Assembly (NCBI RefSeq): GCF_001152565.1
Contig: NZ_CQAZ01000004.1
Location: 1 to 64,000, forward strand
Length of the DNA: 64,000 nucleotides
Source: Yersinia pekkanenii
GTDB lineage: Bacteria > Pseudomonadota > Gammaproteobacteria > Enterobacterales > Enterobacteriaceae
Reading direction: 5' to 3'
Shown: positions 42,403 to 52,354 of the stretch, piece by piece
Numbering within the stretch: the stretch's first letter is position 1
Layout of the letters: the number at the start of each line of letters is the position of its first letter
The notes under the pieces: generated by a model
Told to the model about the DNA's origin: nothing
What the model saw: only the letters and a program-made list of their open reading frames with translations
The model's database searches: none
Translations under genes and position numbers: made by a program

Positions 42403-44130
42403 TTGGATGCCATCACCATTAACAGCCTCTTTTTGATCGGCGCAGTGCTGGTGGGAGCCAGTATTTTACTGAGTTCATTTTCTTCTCGCTTAGGCATTCC
42501 CATTCTGGTTATCTTTCTGGCCATCGGCATGTTGGCAGGTGGCGACGGCATTGGCGGTATTGCCTTTGATAATTATCCGGCCGCGTATCTGGTCAGTAAT
42601 CTGGCGTTAGCCGTGATTTTGTTGGATGGCGGTATGCGCACCAGAGCATCATCCTTCCGTGTTGCCCTATGGCCGGCACTCTCTTTGGCGACCGTTGGCG
42701 TAGTGATTACTGCGGGCCTGACCGGTTTAGCCGCCGCCTGGTTGTTTGATTTAGATATTATTCAAGGTTTATTAATTGGTGCAATTATCGGTTCAACCGA
42801 TGCTGCGGCGGTGTTCTCCCTGCTCGGTGGCAAAGGTCTCAACGAGCGCGTCAGTGCCACCCTCGAAATAGAATCGGGCAGCAATGATCCCATGGCCGTA
42901 TTTTTGACAGTGACCTTAATTGCCATGATTTCAGCCGGTGAAACTGGCCTGAGTTGGATGTTCCTGGTGCATTTAATTCAGCAGTTCGGTTTAGGCATTA
43001 TTATCGGGCTAGGCGGTGGTAGTTTATTACTGTTACTCATCAACCGAATAGAACTGGCAAGCGGTTTATATCCATTGTTGGCCGTCAGTGGCGGGATTTT
43101 AGTGTTTTCACTTGCAACCGCGATGAATGGCAGTGGGATTTTGGCGGTGTATATCTGTGGTTTGCTGCTCGGCAACCGCCCAATCCGTAACCGCTCAGGC
43201 ATATTGCAAACTTTCGATGGGCTGGCATGGCTCAGCCAGATCGGGATGTTCTTGGTATTGGGGTTGCTCCTTAATCCTAGTGAGTTGTTACCGATTGCGA
43301 TCCCCGCGCTGATCCTCTCATTGTGGATGATTTTATTCGCCCGCCCCCTGTCGGTATTCATCGGTTTGCTACCTTTTCCAAGCTTTAATCTACGTGAGCG
43401 TATTTTTATTTCATGGGTTGGCTTACGCGGTGCGGTTCCGGTTATTCTGGCCGTATTCCCGATGATGGCCGGCATACCCAATGCACATTTATTCTTCAAT
43501 GTGGCCTTTTTTGTCGTATTGGTCTCGCTACTATTACAAGGCAGCAGTCTGTCATTTGCGGCACGCAAAACGAAATTGGTAGTACCACCTGCGTTGGCTC
43601 CAGTGGCACGAATTGGTTTAGACATTGATAAGAATAATCAGTGGGAACAGTTCATTTACCAGTTGAGTTGCGATAAGTGGTGTATCGGTGCCGCCCTACG
43701 CGATTTAAAAATGCCTGAGGGTACGCGTATCGCGGCTCTGTTCCGGGGTAAAGACTTATTACACCCCACGGGTAGCACCCGCTTAAAAGAAAACGATATC
43801 CTGTGTGTCATCGGTCAGGAGCATGACTTACCCGCTCTGGGTAAACTGTTCAGTCAATCACCCAAAATCCAGTTGGACGAGCGCTTCTTTGGTGATTTTA
43901 TTCTTGATGCCGATGCAAAACTTTACGATATTTCTCAGATTTATGGCCTCAATCTGGAACCGGGTATCGACAAACAGCAAACTCTGGGTCAGTTCGTTCT
44001 GTATCTTTTTGGTGGCGAACCGGTTATTGGCGATCAGATTGAGTGGGATGGTTTGACCTGGACCATTGCTGAAATGGAATCAGATCGCGTAAGTCGGGTT
44101 GGGGTTAAAATCGTTACTGATAAGGCTTGA
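42403..44130 (+). CDS. cvrA: K+(Na+)/H+ antiporter CvrA
   Basis: A CPA1-family cation/proton antiporter of 575 residues, also called NhaP2/YcgO, involved in potassium and volume control. Twelve or so helices contain [35 protein letters not shown] (the ND pair of the ion site) and [17 protein letters not shown]. The C-terminal third is cytosolic with a RCK_C/TrkA-C-type domain ([34 protein letters not shown]) and a CorC/HlyC-like end. The start is TTG 42403 (LDAITINS) with GGAGAT eight bases upstream, matching E. coli MDATTI; no ATG fits. Confidence 0.93.
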   Translation: MDAITINSLFLIGAVLVGASILLSSFSSRLGIPILVIFLAIGMLAGGDGIGGIAFDNYPAAYLVSNLALAVILLDGGMRTRASSFRVALWPALSLATVGVVITAGLTGLAAAWLFDLDIIQGLLIGAIIGSTDAAAVFSLLGGKGLNERVSATLEIESGSNDPMAVFLTVTLIAMISAGETGLSWMFLVHLIQQFGLGIIIGLGGGSLLLLLINRIELASGLYPLLAVSGGILVFSLATAMNGSGILAVYICGLLLGNRPIRNRSGILQTFDGLAWLSQIGMFLVLGLLLNPSELLPIAIPALILSLWMILFARPLSVFIGLLPFPSFNLRERIFISWVGLRGAVPVILAVFPMMAGIPNAHLFFNVAFFVVLVSLLLQGSSLSFAARKTKLVVPPALAPVARIGLDIDKNNQWEQFIYQLSCDKWCIGAALRDLKMPEGTRIAALFRGKDLLHPTGSTRLKENDILCVIGQEHDLPALGKLFSQSPKIQLDERFFGDFILDADAKLYDISQIYGLNLEPGIDKQQTLGQFVLYLFGGEPVIGDQIEWDGLTWTIAEMESDRVSRVGVKIVTDKA

Positions 44131-44726
44131 ATTAGGATACGCCCTTATTTATACAGGCACAAAAAAGAAAAACCAACACACAAGAATAATCCCAAAAATG
44201 AAGTGTCAGATAAACTATCCTATCATTTATTGTGGATAGCTGGCTATCTCACAGTATGTGATATTTTTAGCCTATCCATACTATCGAGTGCTTTGGCTTT
44301 TCCACTAAGAAATGCAGGATCCATTATTAACATTGGGTATAACCATAAGGCTTATCCATTGCCTGAACGACAGAGTTTCATTCTCTCTTTTGCTTTCTAA
44401 ATACAATAAAATCGTTAGGATTTTTCTTGCTTACTGTTGATGCGCGTAAATTTCAATAATCATAAAAACAGATATTAATACATCCCATTTAGAAAAAAAA
44501 CAATTAAAACAATGTGTTAAATTCCATATTATGGCTTGAATTTTTATTGCTTGATAAAGATGTTTTAAATAGTATTATCTTGTAACAGTCTCAATTGTTT
44601 ATAAATCAATAGCAGCTATATCCTCTACTGCTTTTATTGCTTCTCTCTGTACTGTATTAGATAAAATTGAATTTCATAGTTACCAGTACAGAAGCCTACA
44701 GCATGCTCATTTCAGGTAATGATTTT
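44131..44726 (+). other. AT-rich region with doubtful 65-aa ORF
   Basis: About 600 AT-rich bases. A frame from GTG 44203 to 44400 encodes a hydrophobic leader-like stretch (LLWIAGYLTVCDIFSLSILS) followed by ALAFPLRNAG, resembling a signal peptide with a short mature part; there is no binding site and no known family. It may be a remnant. The last 250 bases are very AT-rich and should carry the promoter of the downstream regulator. Confidence 0.35.
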
Positions 44727-45362
44727 ATGATGAAAAAAAATATTTACCACATCCTACTTGTAGAAGAGCACCCTTTTATTAGAATGAGCATTCGTGCAGC
44801 TATCGAAGATTGCAGCAATAATTATCTCATAGAAGAAGCAGTTCATACTCAAGAGGCAATAAGCTGGTTAGATCGCCAATCATTCGACTTAATAATTATT
44901 GACTTTGCGTTACTGGAGAACGAGGAATATAACCTGATCGACACCATCAGGACATCGCCCAGTAATACCCATGCAAAAATACTGCTTTTCTCCAGCGTCA
45001 ATGATGCAAATTCAATCACTCAGGCCAAAAACTTGGGTGTCAGCGGTTTTGTGTCTAAAGACCAAGATGTTTCACAACTACTACTCGTTATTAAAACCAT
45101 ACAAGCAGGTTACTCATGCTTTCCAATTGAGAAGATAACTAATGAGACCCTCACTCCCCCCTCAGTTGAAATGTTAACAGCGCAAGAGACAACCATTGCT
45201 AAATTACTCGTAAAAGGAATGAATAATAAAATGATCGCCGATGAGTTGTCGATCAGTAGCAGGAGCGTGAGTACACACAAGAGCAACATCTTACATAAGC
45301 TAGGCAGCAAAGATAAAATCGTATTAGCCAGACTTTTAAGTTCAGCCTATAAAGAGAGCTAG
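44727..45362 (+). CDS. BvgA/EvgA-like response regulator
   Basis: A 211-residue NarL/FixJ-type regulator. The receiver (IYHILLVEEHPFIRMSIRAA) has acidic residues 12-13 and the phosphorylation Asp in LIIIDFALLENEEYN (about D58), with conserved Ser and Lys in LLFSSVND and GFVSKDQD. After a linker comes a LuxR helix-turn-helix (LTAQETTIAKLLVKGMNNKM; ISSRSVSTHKSNILHKLGSK). It starts five bases before the sensor kinase gene and would be its partner. ATG 44727 or 44730 is likely; the binding site (AGGTAAT) is moderate. The gene is AT-rich compared with the flanks. Confidence 0.88.
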   Translation: MMKKNIYHILLVEEHPFIRMSIRAAIEDCSNNYLIEEAVHTQEAISWLDRQSFDLIIIDFALLENEEYNLIDTIRTSPSNTHAKILLFSSVNDANSITQAKNLGVSGFVSKDQDVSQLLLVIKTIQAGYSCFPIEKITNETLTPPSVEMLTAQETTIAKLLVKGMNNKMIADELSISSRSVSTHKSNILHKLGSKDKIVLARLLSSAYKES

Positions 45363-45367
45363 TTCTG

Positions 45368-48300
45368 ATGAAAATTTTTATAACCAAAATTATCATCATC
45401 TTGATTCTTTTCAGCGATGGCGCTTTAGCCCTCTCGCAAGAAAAAATCAGGACGTTACTAAAAGTAGGTTACCTCGACAATCTATCACCGTTAGTGTTTA
45501 ATAACGGCGAGTTAAAGCCCAGTGGTATGGCCATCGATTACCTCAATCAGTTTGGTGAAAATAAAAATTTTCAATTCGAATATTTTCACTACAAAAACAA
45601 AAATGAATTATGCGATGACTTAGAAAGTGGAAAGATCAGTATTGCAATCGGATTCACGCAGATAGCCAATGTCGAATATCAATTGACTCTCCCGTATTTT
45701 GGAGAACCCGTCTTTATAAACTGCAAAACAACCAACGCCAGAGAGATATAAAAACAGTTTATTCTCTTTCACAACAGATAACAGCCGAACAACTTAGATC
45801 TATATATCCTAATGCTCAGATAATAGAAGATAATCCGGAAGCAGAAATTTTAAAAAATTTACTGTCTGATCCCTATTCCATTTTTGTCAGTGGTGCCTTT
45901 AATGCCAACCGTATGGTTCAAGAAAATGCGATGGATATCCAATCCACCCCTTTAAGATATAATTATGAGACAAAGTTTATTTTTGCATTAACTCCATTAA
46001 TAGAGACTAGTTTCTCAAATACATTCAATACTTTTATCACGAATAACTCATCCTCCTACCCTAATAAAGATGAGATGTATTGGCTTAATTATGCTCAATT
46101 AGATAGCTATCAAAAAATACAATTGACGTCAGAGCAAAAAAAATGGGTAGCAGAGAAAAAAACGATCATTGTTGCTGTACCTAAATATTCTTACCCATTG
46201 GGGTATCGTGATGATAATGGTAATTTCAGTGGGCTATCTGCACAACTTTTAAATATTGTATCGGAGAGTACAGGACTTAAATTCACACCAGTATTCGTCG
46301 ACTCATTAGAAGAAATGATCGAGTATGTAAGGTTAGGGAAAGCTGATATGGGGGCTCATAGAACAGTCACCTCTGACTATACACCTAACACAGTATTTAG
46401 CCCGCCATTTTATATTTCAAGATTTGTAGCAATAGTGAGATATAATGATAATGAAATAAATAGCTCAAAAGATATTAATGGGAAACGTATTGTTTTTGCG
46501 AAAGGTCAGAAAATAATACAAGAAAGTGCTATGGAGTATCCTCAGTCAATAATAGATACTATTGATGGCTCTGAGGTGGATTTGCTAAGTGCCGTTGCTA
46601 ACAATACAGCAGATGTCACCATCATGCCTAAGATCGTATCGTCTTATTGGGTTAAAAGTTATTATGACAAAAAATTAAAAGAGATACCATTAACGAATCC
46701 ACCAGCAGTCATTGCATTTACAATTAACAGAAAACATCCTATTCTTAATGAAATACTTAAAAAAGTAATGCTCAGCGCACCTTATAATAATCTATCTAAT
46801 TTAGACTATCATCTATCAAAATCAACAACACCACCGAGTAATATCACGCCAAAAATAACTGATATAATTTATTTTTCCTTATCAATACTTGCCTTGATAT
46901 CAATAACCATTATCTTATTCTATATAAGAGCTCGTTTAGTTGGACAGAGAAAAAAAGATTTAGTCGCCGACAATAATCGCCTTAAAAAAATAATAGACTC
47001 AATGCCTTACCCTATTTATAGCGTAAAAAAAGATGGCAGTATTGGTTTTGCTAATAAAGCATTTTATTCGTCGCTGTCCATTAAAAACCCTGACAATATT
47101 CGTACATTAAAAGATATTGAATCTCTGGAACGGGATAGTCTGTCAACATTCATAAAACTGCATGAAACTGCGCATTCAGAAAATAAAGCAATAAATATTG
47201 AACAAAAATACAATTTTTTAGGTGAGGATACCTATATTAAGCAGTGGCTATTACCTGTTGAGGGTAAAAATGAGCAAGATATAGATTTGCTCTGTGGTTG
47301 GTTTAATGTCACATACAGTAAAAAGCTAGAAATAAACTTAGAGAATGAGAAAAAAAATACTGAAGATGCGACCAAAGCTAAAAGTATATTTCTTGCACAA
47401 ATCAGTCATGAGATTAGAACACCACTTTCAATAATCATTGGTATAATAGAACTGTTATGGAAAAAAGCACACACTATTCCTCGACCATTACTGGAACGTC
47501 AGGCACTATTAGCTTATCGTAACTCTCGTACATTATTAGGCTTACTAGACCAAGTTATTAACTATACAAAAACGATGGCTAGCGAGAGATCCTCGGTTAA
47601 TAATAAATTGGTTGATATATATATATTAGTAGAAGATATAGTCTCATTATATCGTATCAGTGCATTAGAAAAAGGATTGAAACTACACTATAAGTATAAT
47701 AACAATGTTCCACGTTGGATTATTTCAGATGAGCTAAAGCTACAACAACTGCTTAATAACTTACTGTCTAATGCAATTAAATTCACTGAAAAAGGGAGTG
47801 TAACCGTCAGTTTAGATATCAAACATCTTAATAAAAAACAAGCTGAGCTTAAGCTCACGATAAAAGATACTGGCATCGGAATTGAGTCCAAATTCAATAG
47901 TAAATTATTTGATTTCTTTGAACAAACTAAAACGAGTATCCAGGAACACTATGATGGTTCAGGATTAGGGCTGGCTATTTGCAAGCAAATTTCTTTGCTG
48001 TTGAATGGCACTATTTCTTTAAAAAGTGAGCAGCTAAAAGGCACTGAAGTCAATATTACCATTCCCGTAATCATCGCAACACAACAAGCCAACAATGATA
48101 CGGTGCATAAACTCACTACTGAAGATAATTATAGTATGCTACATATTGCTATTATTGATGACAGTTCAGCCAGTAGTCTGTTGCTTAAAGCTCAACTTGA
48201 GCAATATCGTGTTAATGTTAGTGAGACTAATGATCTTGTTGAGGTGAGAAAACGATTAAGTGAAGGGCTATTTGATGCAGTTATCAGTGACTTAAATATG

Positions 48301-48861
48301 AAAAACATGACTGGTTATGATGTGCTAAAAATTATAGCAGACTCAACCAAATATCCCCCACCTTGCTATATCTATACTGATAATGTTGAAAAAGAAATTG
48401 AAGAGAAATGCTTAATGCTCGGAGCTACAGGGTTAATCATAAAACCATCAGAAATTGATCACATGCAAGAGATACTAAGCCACGTCAAGTCGTCTCAACA
48501 GCTATATAGATTGCTAATAACACTGGAAAAAAATGCTTATGGCAAACAAGATATGTTATTAAAAATGGTTAATGTACTATCCGATACAGTAAGTGAAAAT
48601 ATCCAACAATTGCAAAAATTAGTTCTTGATGATAAAAAATCCGCGCTCAAGATAGCACATAGCATTAAGGGGATACTTAGCCTACTCCGCTTGGAAGAAC
48701 TGATGAAGGAATGTGATAACTTCGCGGCTATCTTAGAACACAATCCTGAGGAATTCTCACCCGCATTGCAAACCTTCGAACAAAGTCTGCTGCAATTCTT
48801 ATCGAACATTAGACAATGCCAAATGTTGATCAATAAACAACAAAGCATGCCTGAAACGTGA
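45368..48861 (+). pseudogene. BvgS/EvgS-like hybrid sensor kinase, frameshifted
   Basis: The gene spans two frames: ATG 45368 to TAA 45749-45751, and an open frame from about 45721 to 48861. Adding one A in the run at 45718-45720 (ATAAACTG to ATAAAACTG) restores one 1164-residue protein reading GEPVFIKLQNNQRQRDIKTV. Domains in order: signal peptide; periplasmic Venus-flytrap domain 1; domain 2 (KTIIVAVPKYSYPLGYRDDN); membrane helix (IIYFSLSILALISITIILFY); PAS-like linker; HisKA (QISHEIRTPLSIIIG); HATPase (NLLSNAIKF, DTGIGIE, GSGLGLAIC); receiver (VISDLNMKN); Hpt (IAHSIKGILSLL). This is the full BvgS phosphorelay. The downstream frame could still make a kinase lacking domain 1 if reinitiated. 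It is AT-rich and probably acquired. Confidence 0.85.
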
Positions 48862-48957
48862 TCTCAACATAGCCTAAGCTGGCACAGAAAGAGTGGCACT
48901 GTAAGCTGTAACTTCGCATTACCGCTTACATTTCATAATATGACTTACCGTTTACAC

Positions 48958-49899
48958 TTAGATAGTTATTTCCTTGGCGGATTTAATTTTATTCACCAAA
49001 ACAATCCCTACACAAACCAATACCAGTGCAATGGCATTTTTCCATTCTAAAATACTTTCGTTGAGGAAAATGGCCGAAAGAACCGCACCAGAAACCGGGA
49101 TAAGAAAATTGAACGGCACCACCATTCCTACTCGATTATATTTGAGCAATAAGCTCCATAGTGCAAAAGCCGCTGATGACAACACCACCAGATATGCCAG
49201 TAACAATAAGGCCCGCCAACCGAAATCACTCAGATGGCCACCAAACAGGTAACCGCCAAGCGTCAAAACCAAGCCGCCAATGGCAAGTTGGTAGCCCGTC
49301 ATCACCGTGGTATCCATAGTTTGCGAAATACGCTTACCGTAAATACTGGCGGCTGAAAGAATGAATGCAGCCAGTACAATGCTCCCCTCGCCCAGCAGTG
49401 AAAAATTAAAATCCATCAGATCTGAACCAAAATTCACGACCATCACACCAGCAAAGCCCAATGCGCAGCCAATGATTTTATTGAACGTTACCCGGTCATT
49501 TTTATAAATATAATGCGCTAACAGCACGCTGAAAAATGTCCCAGTCGCATTCATGATTGAGCCTTTCACCCCAGTGGTATATGCCAGGCCAAGATAGAAA
49601 AACACATACTGTAGTGCTGTTTGTGTTAACCCCAGAATAGCTATTTGCTTATATTGGTATGTTTTGAGGCGACCAATAGCTTTACCACTGGCAATAGCGA
49701 AAAACAGCAGTACTAATCCTGCCAATAAAAACCGATAACCGGCAAAAACCATTTTGCTAGGAATATCGTCTGGTGCAATATGAAATAGTGTATAACCGTT
49801 TTTTATCGCGGGGTAGGCACTCCCCCAAAGGAGGCAACAGAAGGTCGCAACCAGGAAAACAAATTTTTTATTGGTAAAAAGCGGAGGGCTGCCATCCAC
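48958..49899 (-). CDS. DMT family (EamA) transporter
   Basis: A ten-helix inner-membrane transporter of about 313 residues with two EamA repeats (CCLLWGSAYPAIKNGY; KIIGCALGFAGVMVVNFGS; VVPFNFLIPVSGAVLSAIFL; NAIALVLVCVGIVLV). Such proteins export amino acids or metabolites; the substrate cannot be told. GTG at 49899 has AAGGAT eight bases upstream and is preferred to TTG 49920. It converges on the kinase gene with 96 bases between. Confidence 0.85.
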   Translation of the reverse strand: MDGSPPLFTNKKFVFLVATFCCLLWGSAYPAIKNGYTLFHIAPDDIPSKMVFAGYRFLLAGLVLLFFAIASGKAIGRLKTYQYKQIAILGLTQTALQYVFFYLGLAYTTGVKGSIMNATGTFFSVLLAHYIYKNDRVTFNKIIGCALGFAGVMVVNFGSDLMDFNFSLLGEGSIVLAAFILSAASIYGKRISQTMDTTVMTGYQLAIGGLVLTLGGYLFGGHLSDFGWRALLLLAYLVVLSSAAFALWSLLLKYNRVGMVVPFNFLIPVSGAVLSAIFLNESILEWKNAIALVLVCVGIVLVNKIKSAKEITI

Positions 49900-50319
49900 G
49901 TGAACATCCTTTTCAAGCAAAAATGAAATGATGTTTCGTTATAACTATTTCCTGCCAAAAAGTCCTGTCTAATGTCACTTTTTGCCTAAAAATACTCAGG
50001 CTATTCTCTGTACCGCACCTATCACCCATGCCCGCCAAAAATAACTGCCTATTTCTTTAACCAAACACCTAAAGATGAGACACAATATTTTAACTTTTTT
50101 CTCGATTTTACATTATTTTATCTTAATGAATAAGCACTCAACGCAGTAGCACGATGTGTAAACCGTCCTGTATCGTTTAAAAATCAAACAAATAATATCA
50201 TTCCATGCCCTACTTCCCCCATAAAATAGATAATTTAACTATTTACGCATATAAACATTAAACATATTTATGTAATTTTGATAAACTTGACTTAAGTTGT
50301 GTCACTAACCGAAATTAAT

Positions 50320-50408
50320 CGTACGACAAATAAGCGGTTATAAAGTTTTCCCTGGTGTTGGCCGAATTGGCATCCCTTACCAAATGAGATTGGTAAGGGT
50401 TTTTTTTG
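50320..50408 (+). ncRNA. Candidate ArcZ-like small RNA
   Basis: TTTTCCCTGGTGTTGGCC (50346-50363) matches the conserved seed of ArcZ (TTTCCCTGGTGTTGGC), the Hfq-dependent RNA that activates rpoS. As in processed ArcZ, a short hairpin follows (GCC-GAATT-GGC) and then a strong intrinsic terminator: CCCTTACCAA (50374-50383), loop ATGAGA, TTGGTAAGGG, eight T (to 50407). No ORF precedes it. TTGACT at 50287-50292 could be a minus-35 box; the minus-10 is unclear, so the 5' end is a guess. Canonical arcZ lies beside arcB, so this would be a second copy or a relocated one. Confidence 0.65.
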
Positions 50409-50439
50409 CCTATCATTCAGGCTTAGGTCGTTATATGTC

Positions 50440-50735
50440 TAAGAAGCCTGCTGCATCACCCGAGCTAACGTAAGGGCACGGATAATCACCGCCATTATTT
50501 CCTGAGAACTGTGGCCTGCTTCGACCAATCGGTAGATCTCTAAACGCAAATCCTGCGCAATGGGCGATGTCGACTCCAGCAGTTTTGATTTTGGCACTGT
50601 GGATCGTAGAGATTTTTTGATAAGGGTTGCCGTAGTGCTGGAACGTATTCGATGAAAAATACCTCGCCATAAAACAACCCATGACAAATATCACCCGGTG
50701 GGTGACGGAGATAGTAAGGAGGATTTGCCGCAAAT
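50440..50735 (-). pseudogene. NrfF/CcmH-type cytochrome c maturation protein remnant
   Basis: The minus strand spells pieces of this family in alternating frames: PQCQNQN (from the CxxC haem-handling motif LRCPQCQNQN), then LLESTSPIAQDLRLEIYRLV and EAGHSSQEIM, then GGDYPCPY in place of RYGDFVRY. At least two frameshifts separate them, and the second cysteine context is lost. An upstream hydrophobic stretch (ILLTISVTHRVIFVMGCFM) may be the decayed signal. No neighbouring nrf or ccm gene remains. It is non-functional. Confidence 0.65.
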
Positions 50736-51041
50736 TATTTGTAGTAGTAGAAATGCTTGTTTTAGATCAAGCAATTTTTGTATGGGTATTCACTTTTATG
50801 AACCAGCTCAAAAAAATGCACCCCTCGATCAATTTTTCATAAAATCAATCATACACCTCTTTGTGGGTAGAAACTGAGGGTGGCAATAATAAACGTCGGT
50901 GTCATGTTATTGATAAGAGAGAATTCAGATGGCAGGCAACACATACCGCTTGCAGTGAAAATGGCGGATTATTAATGATGCCCTGAACCATAAAAATAAT
51001 TCAGAGCATCTGGTATCGTTATTTACGAGGTGATGCCGCTA
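50736..51041. other. Gene-free gap before sugar locus
   Basis: 306 bases. A small hairpin with T-run (GCTTG / CAAGC, 50758-50779) and an imperfect stem at 50979-51013 just past the stop of the secreted protein gene may be a terminator. Nothing else is seen. Confidence 0.4.
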
Positions 51042-52316
51042 TCACTGCTCAATATCCAGCTTTTCAAGTGCCGATCCCAGCATGCGTTTAGCATCAGGGA
51101 TAGATTCAATCAACTGGAGAGTAAGCAAAGCTTCAACGGTAGATTCTGCTCCTGAGTTTTTATTCACCTTGGTGGCCGAATCGATACCGTCAAAAGAGAT
51201 GCCGCTCACCGGATAATACATTTGCGCCTGTGCGGGGTTATTCTTGAAGAACCACAACGATAAATCGACCGCTCGCTCCAGGTAAATCGCATCGCGGGAG
51301 ATCTGCCAAGCTTTGATATTGGCAAATACCATCGGACGGATGATATAGGCAATCTGGGAGAATTTCTTTTGTTCCATCAGTGTGACTTTCTCACCCTGCT
51401 GACGAACGGTAAACTCGTTTAATAACCCATTATTAATCAACCAAGGGTGGAAGTGATCCAGCTCGTTAAAGGCCGCTTTAATCATATCCCGATCACCCAA
51501 ACTATTGCCCGCAACCAGCAAAGAATATGCCTGGCTGTTACCGTAACCATGCCACAGGTTTTGCCAGCTTAAAAAGGCACCATTAACCGGTGAAGAGGGA
51601 TCCTTAACCTGCATCAGCATGATACCGGCGGCCAGTGAACGCATCATCTTTTCAATTTCTGGTTTTGCGTCCAAAGCCTGTGCATCACTCAAAGCCATCA
51701 ACAGCACCGAAGCCTGATCGCCAGCAGTATGAGGCAGCCATTCAGCTACCGCTACACCCTCTTTTTCGCCCTGGGTTTGTTTGAAGTTAAAATCTTTATA
51801 AATCACATCGATGGTGGCGAAAATAGTCTCGCGGGTTCTTTCTGCCAGCGCGCTATCGGTTTTTACCAATGTAGGGTATGCCTGAGTCAGCGCCCATAAC
51901 GCGCGCCATGTCCACCAATTTGGCTCTGCCACACTGGTTTTATATTCTTTATTAATAGAATGGTCAGGGTAGATAAAATTATAGAAATAACCATTATCCG
52001 CCCGCTGATAAAGAATAAATTCGACCAACGATTTTACTTTTTCTAAATCTGCCGCTGAGCCTGTTGATTGATATTGACGCTGATAAAAAATGGCCGCACG
52101 AGCAACGTCATCAATGGCTGATACACCTTCAATGGGATCTTTAACCCAACGGTAATCTGGAAACTCACTATAGATATGAATCAGACCCAGTTCTGTTTTG
52201 TTCGCAACCGTGACCTTCTGGTATAAGGCATCCAAATGCTCGGCATTAACCAGCGAGGCGGAGGAAGAGAACGATGTTAACCCGATGACGCAAACCAGCG
52301 TATGTAATAGTTTCAT
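51042..52316 (-). CDS. Secreted protein with six-hairpin-type helical fold
   Basis: A 424-residue exported protein with signal peptide MKLLHTLVCVIGLTSFSSSA. The mature part is mostly helical with aromatic repeats (ADNGYFYNFIYPDHSINKEY; EPNWWTWRALWALTQAYP; NLWHGYGNSQAYSLLVA; YLERAVDLSLWFFKNNP), the look of an alpha/alpha barrel as in many glycoside hydrolases and lyases. I do not recognise a specific GH family, and catalytic residues cannot be named. It is the last gene of the leftward sugar operon, after the porin, which suggests it trims the substrate in the periplasm. Confidence 0.65.
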   Translation of the reverse strand: MKLLHTLVCVIGLTSFSSSASLVNAEHLDALYQKVTVANKTELGLIHIYSEFPDYRWVKDPIEGVSAIDDVARAAIFYQRQYQSTGSAADLEKVKSLVEFILYQRADNGYFYNFIYPDHSINKEYKTSVAEPNWWTWRALWALTQAYPTLVKTDSALAERTRETIFATIDVIYKDFNFKQTQGEKEGVAVAEWLPHTAGDQASVLLMALSDAQALDAKPEIEKMMRSLAAGIMLMQVKDPSSPVNGAFLSWQNLWHGYGNSQAYSLLVAGNSLGDRDMIKAAFNELDHFHPWLINNGLLNEFTVRQQGEKVTLMEQKKFSQIAYIIRPMVFANIKAWQISRDAIYLERAVDLSLWFFKNNPAQAQMYYPVSGISFDGIDSATKVNKNSGAESTVEALLTLQLIESIPDAKRMLGSALEKLDIEQ

Positions 52317-52354
52317 ATTATTTCTCTTATTCTAGGTTCATTATTTACCACAAG

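Noticed and set aside
42978-43625. 215-codon minus-strand open frame
   Set aside because: Antisense to the membrane domain of cvrA; composition is that of a shadow frame.
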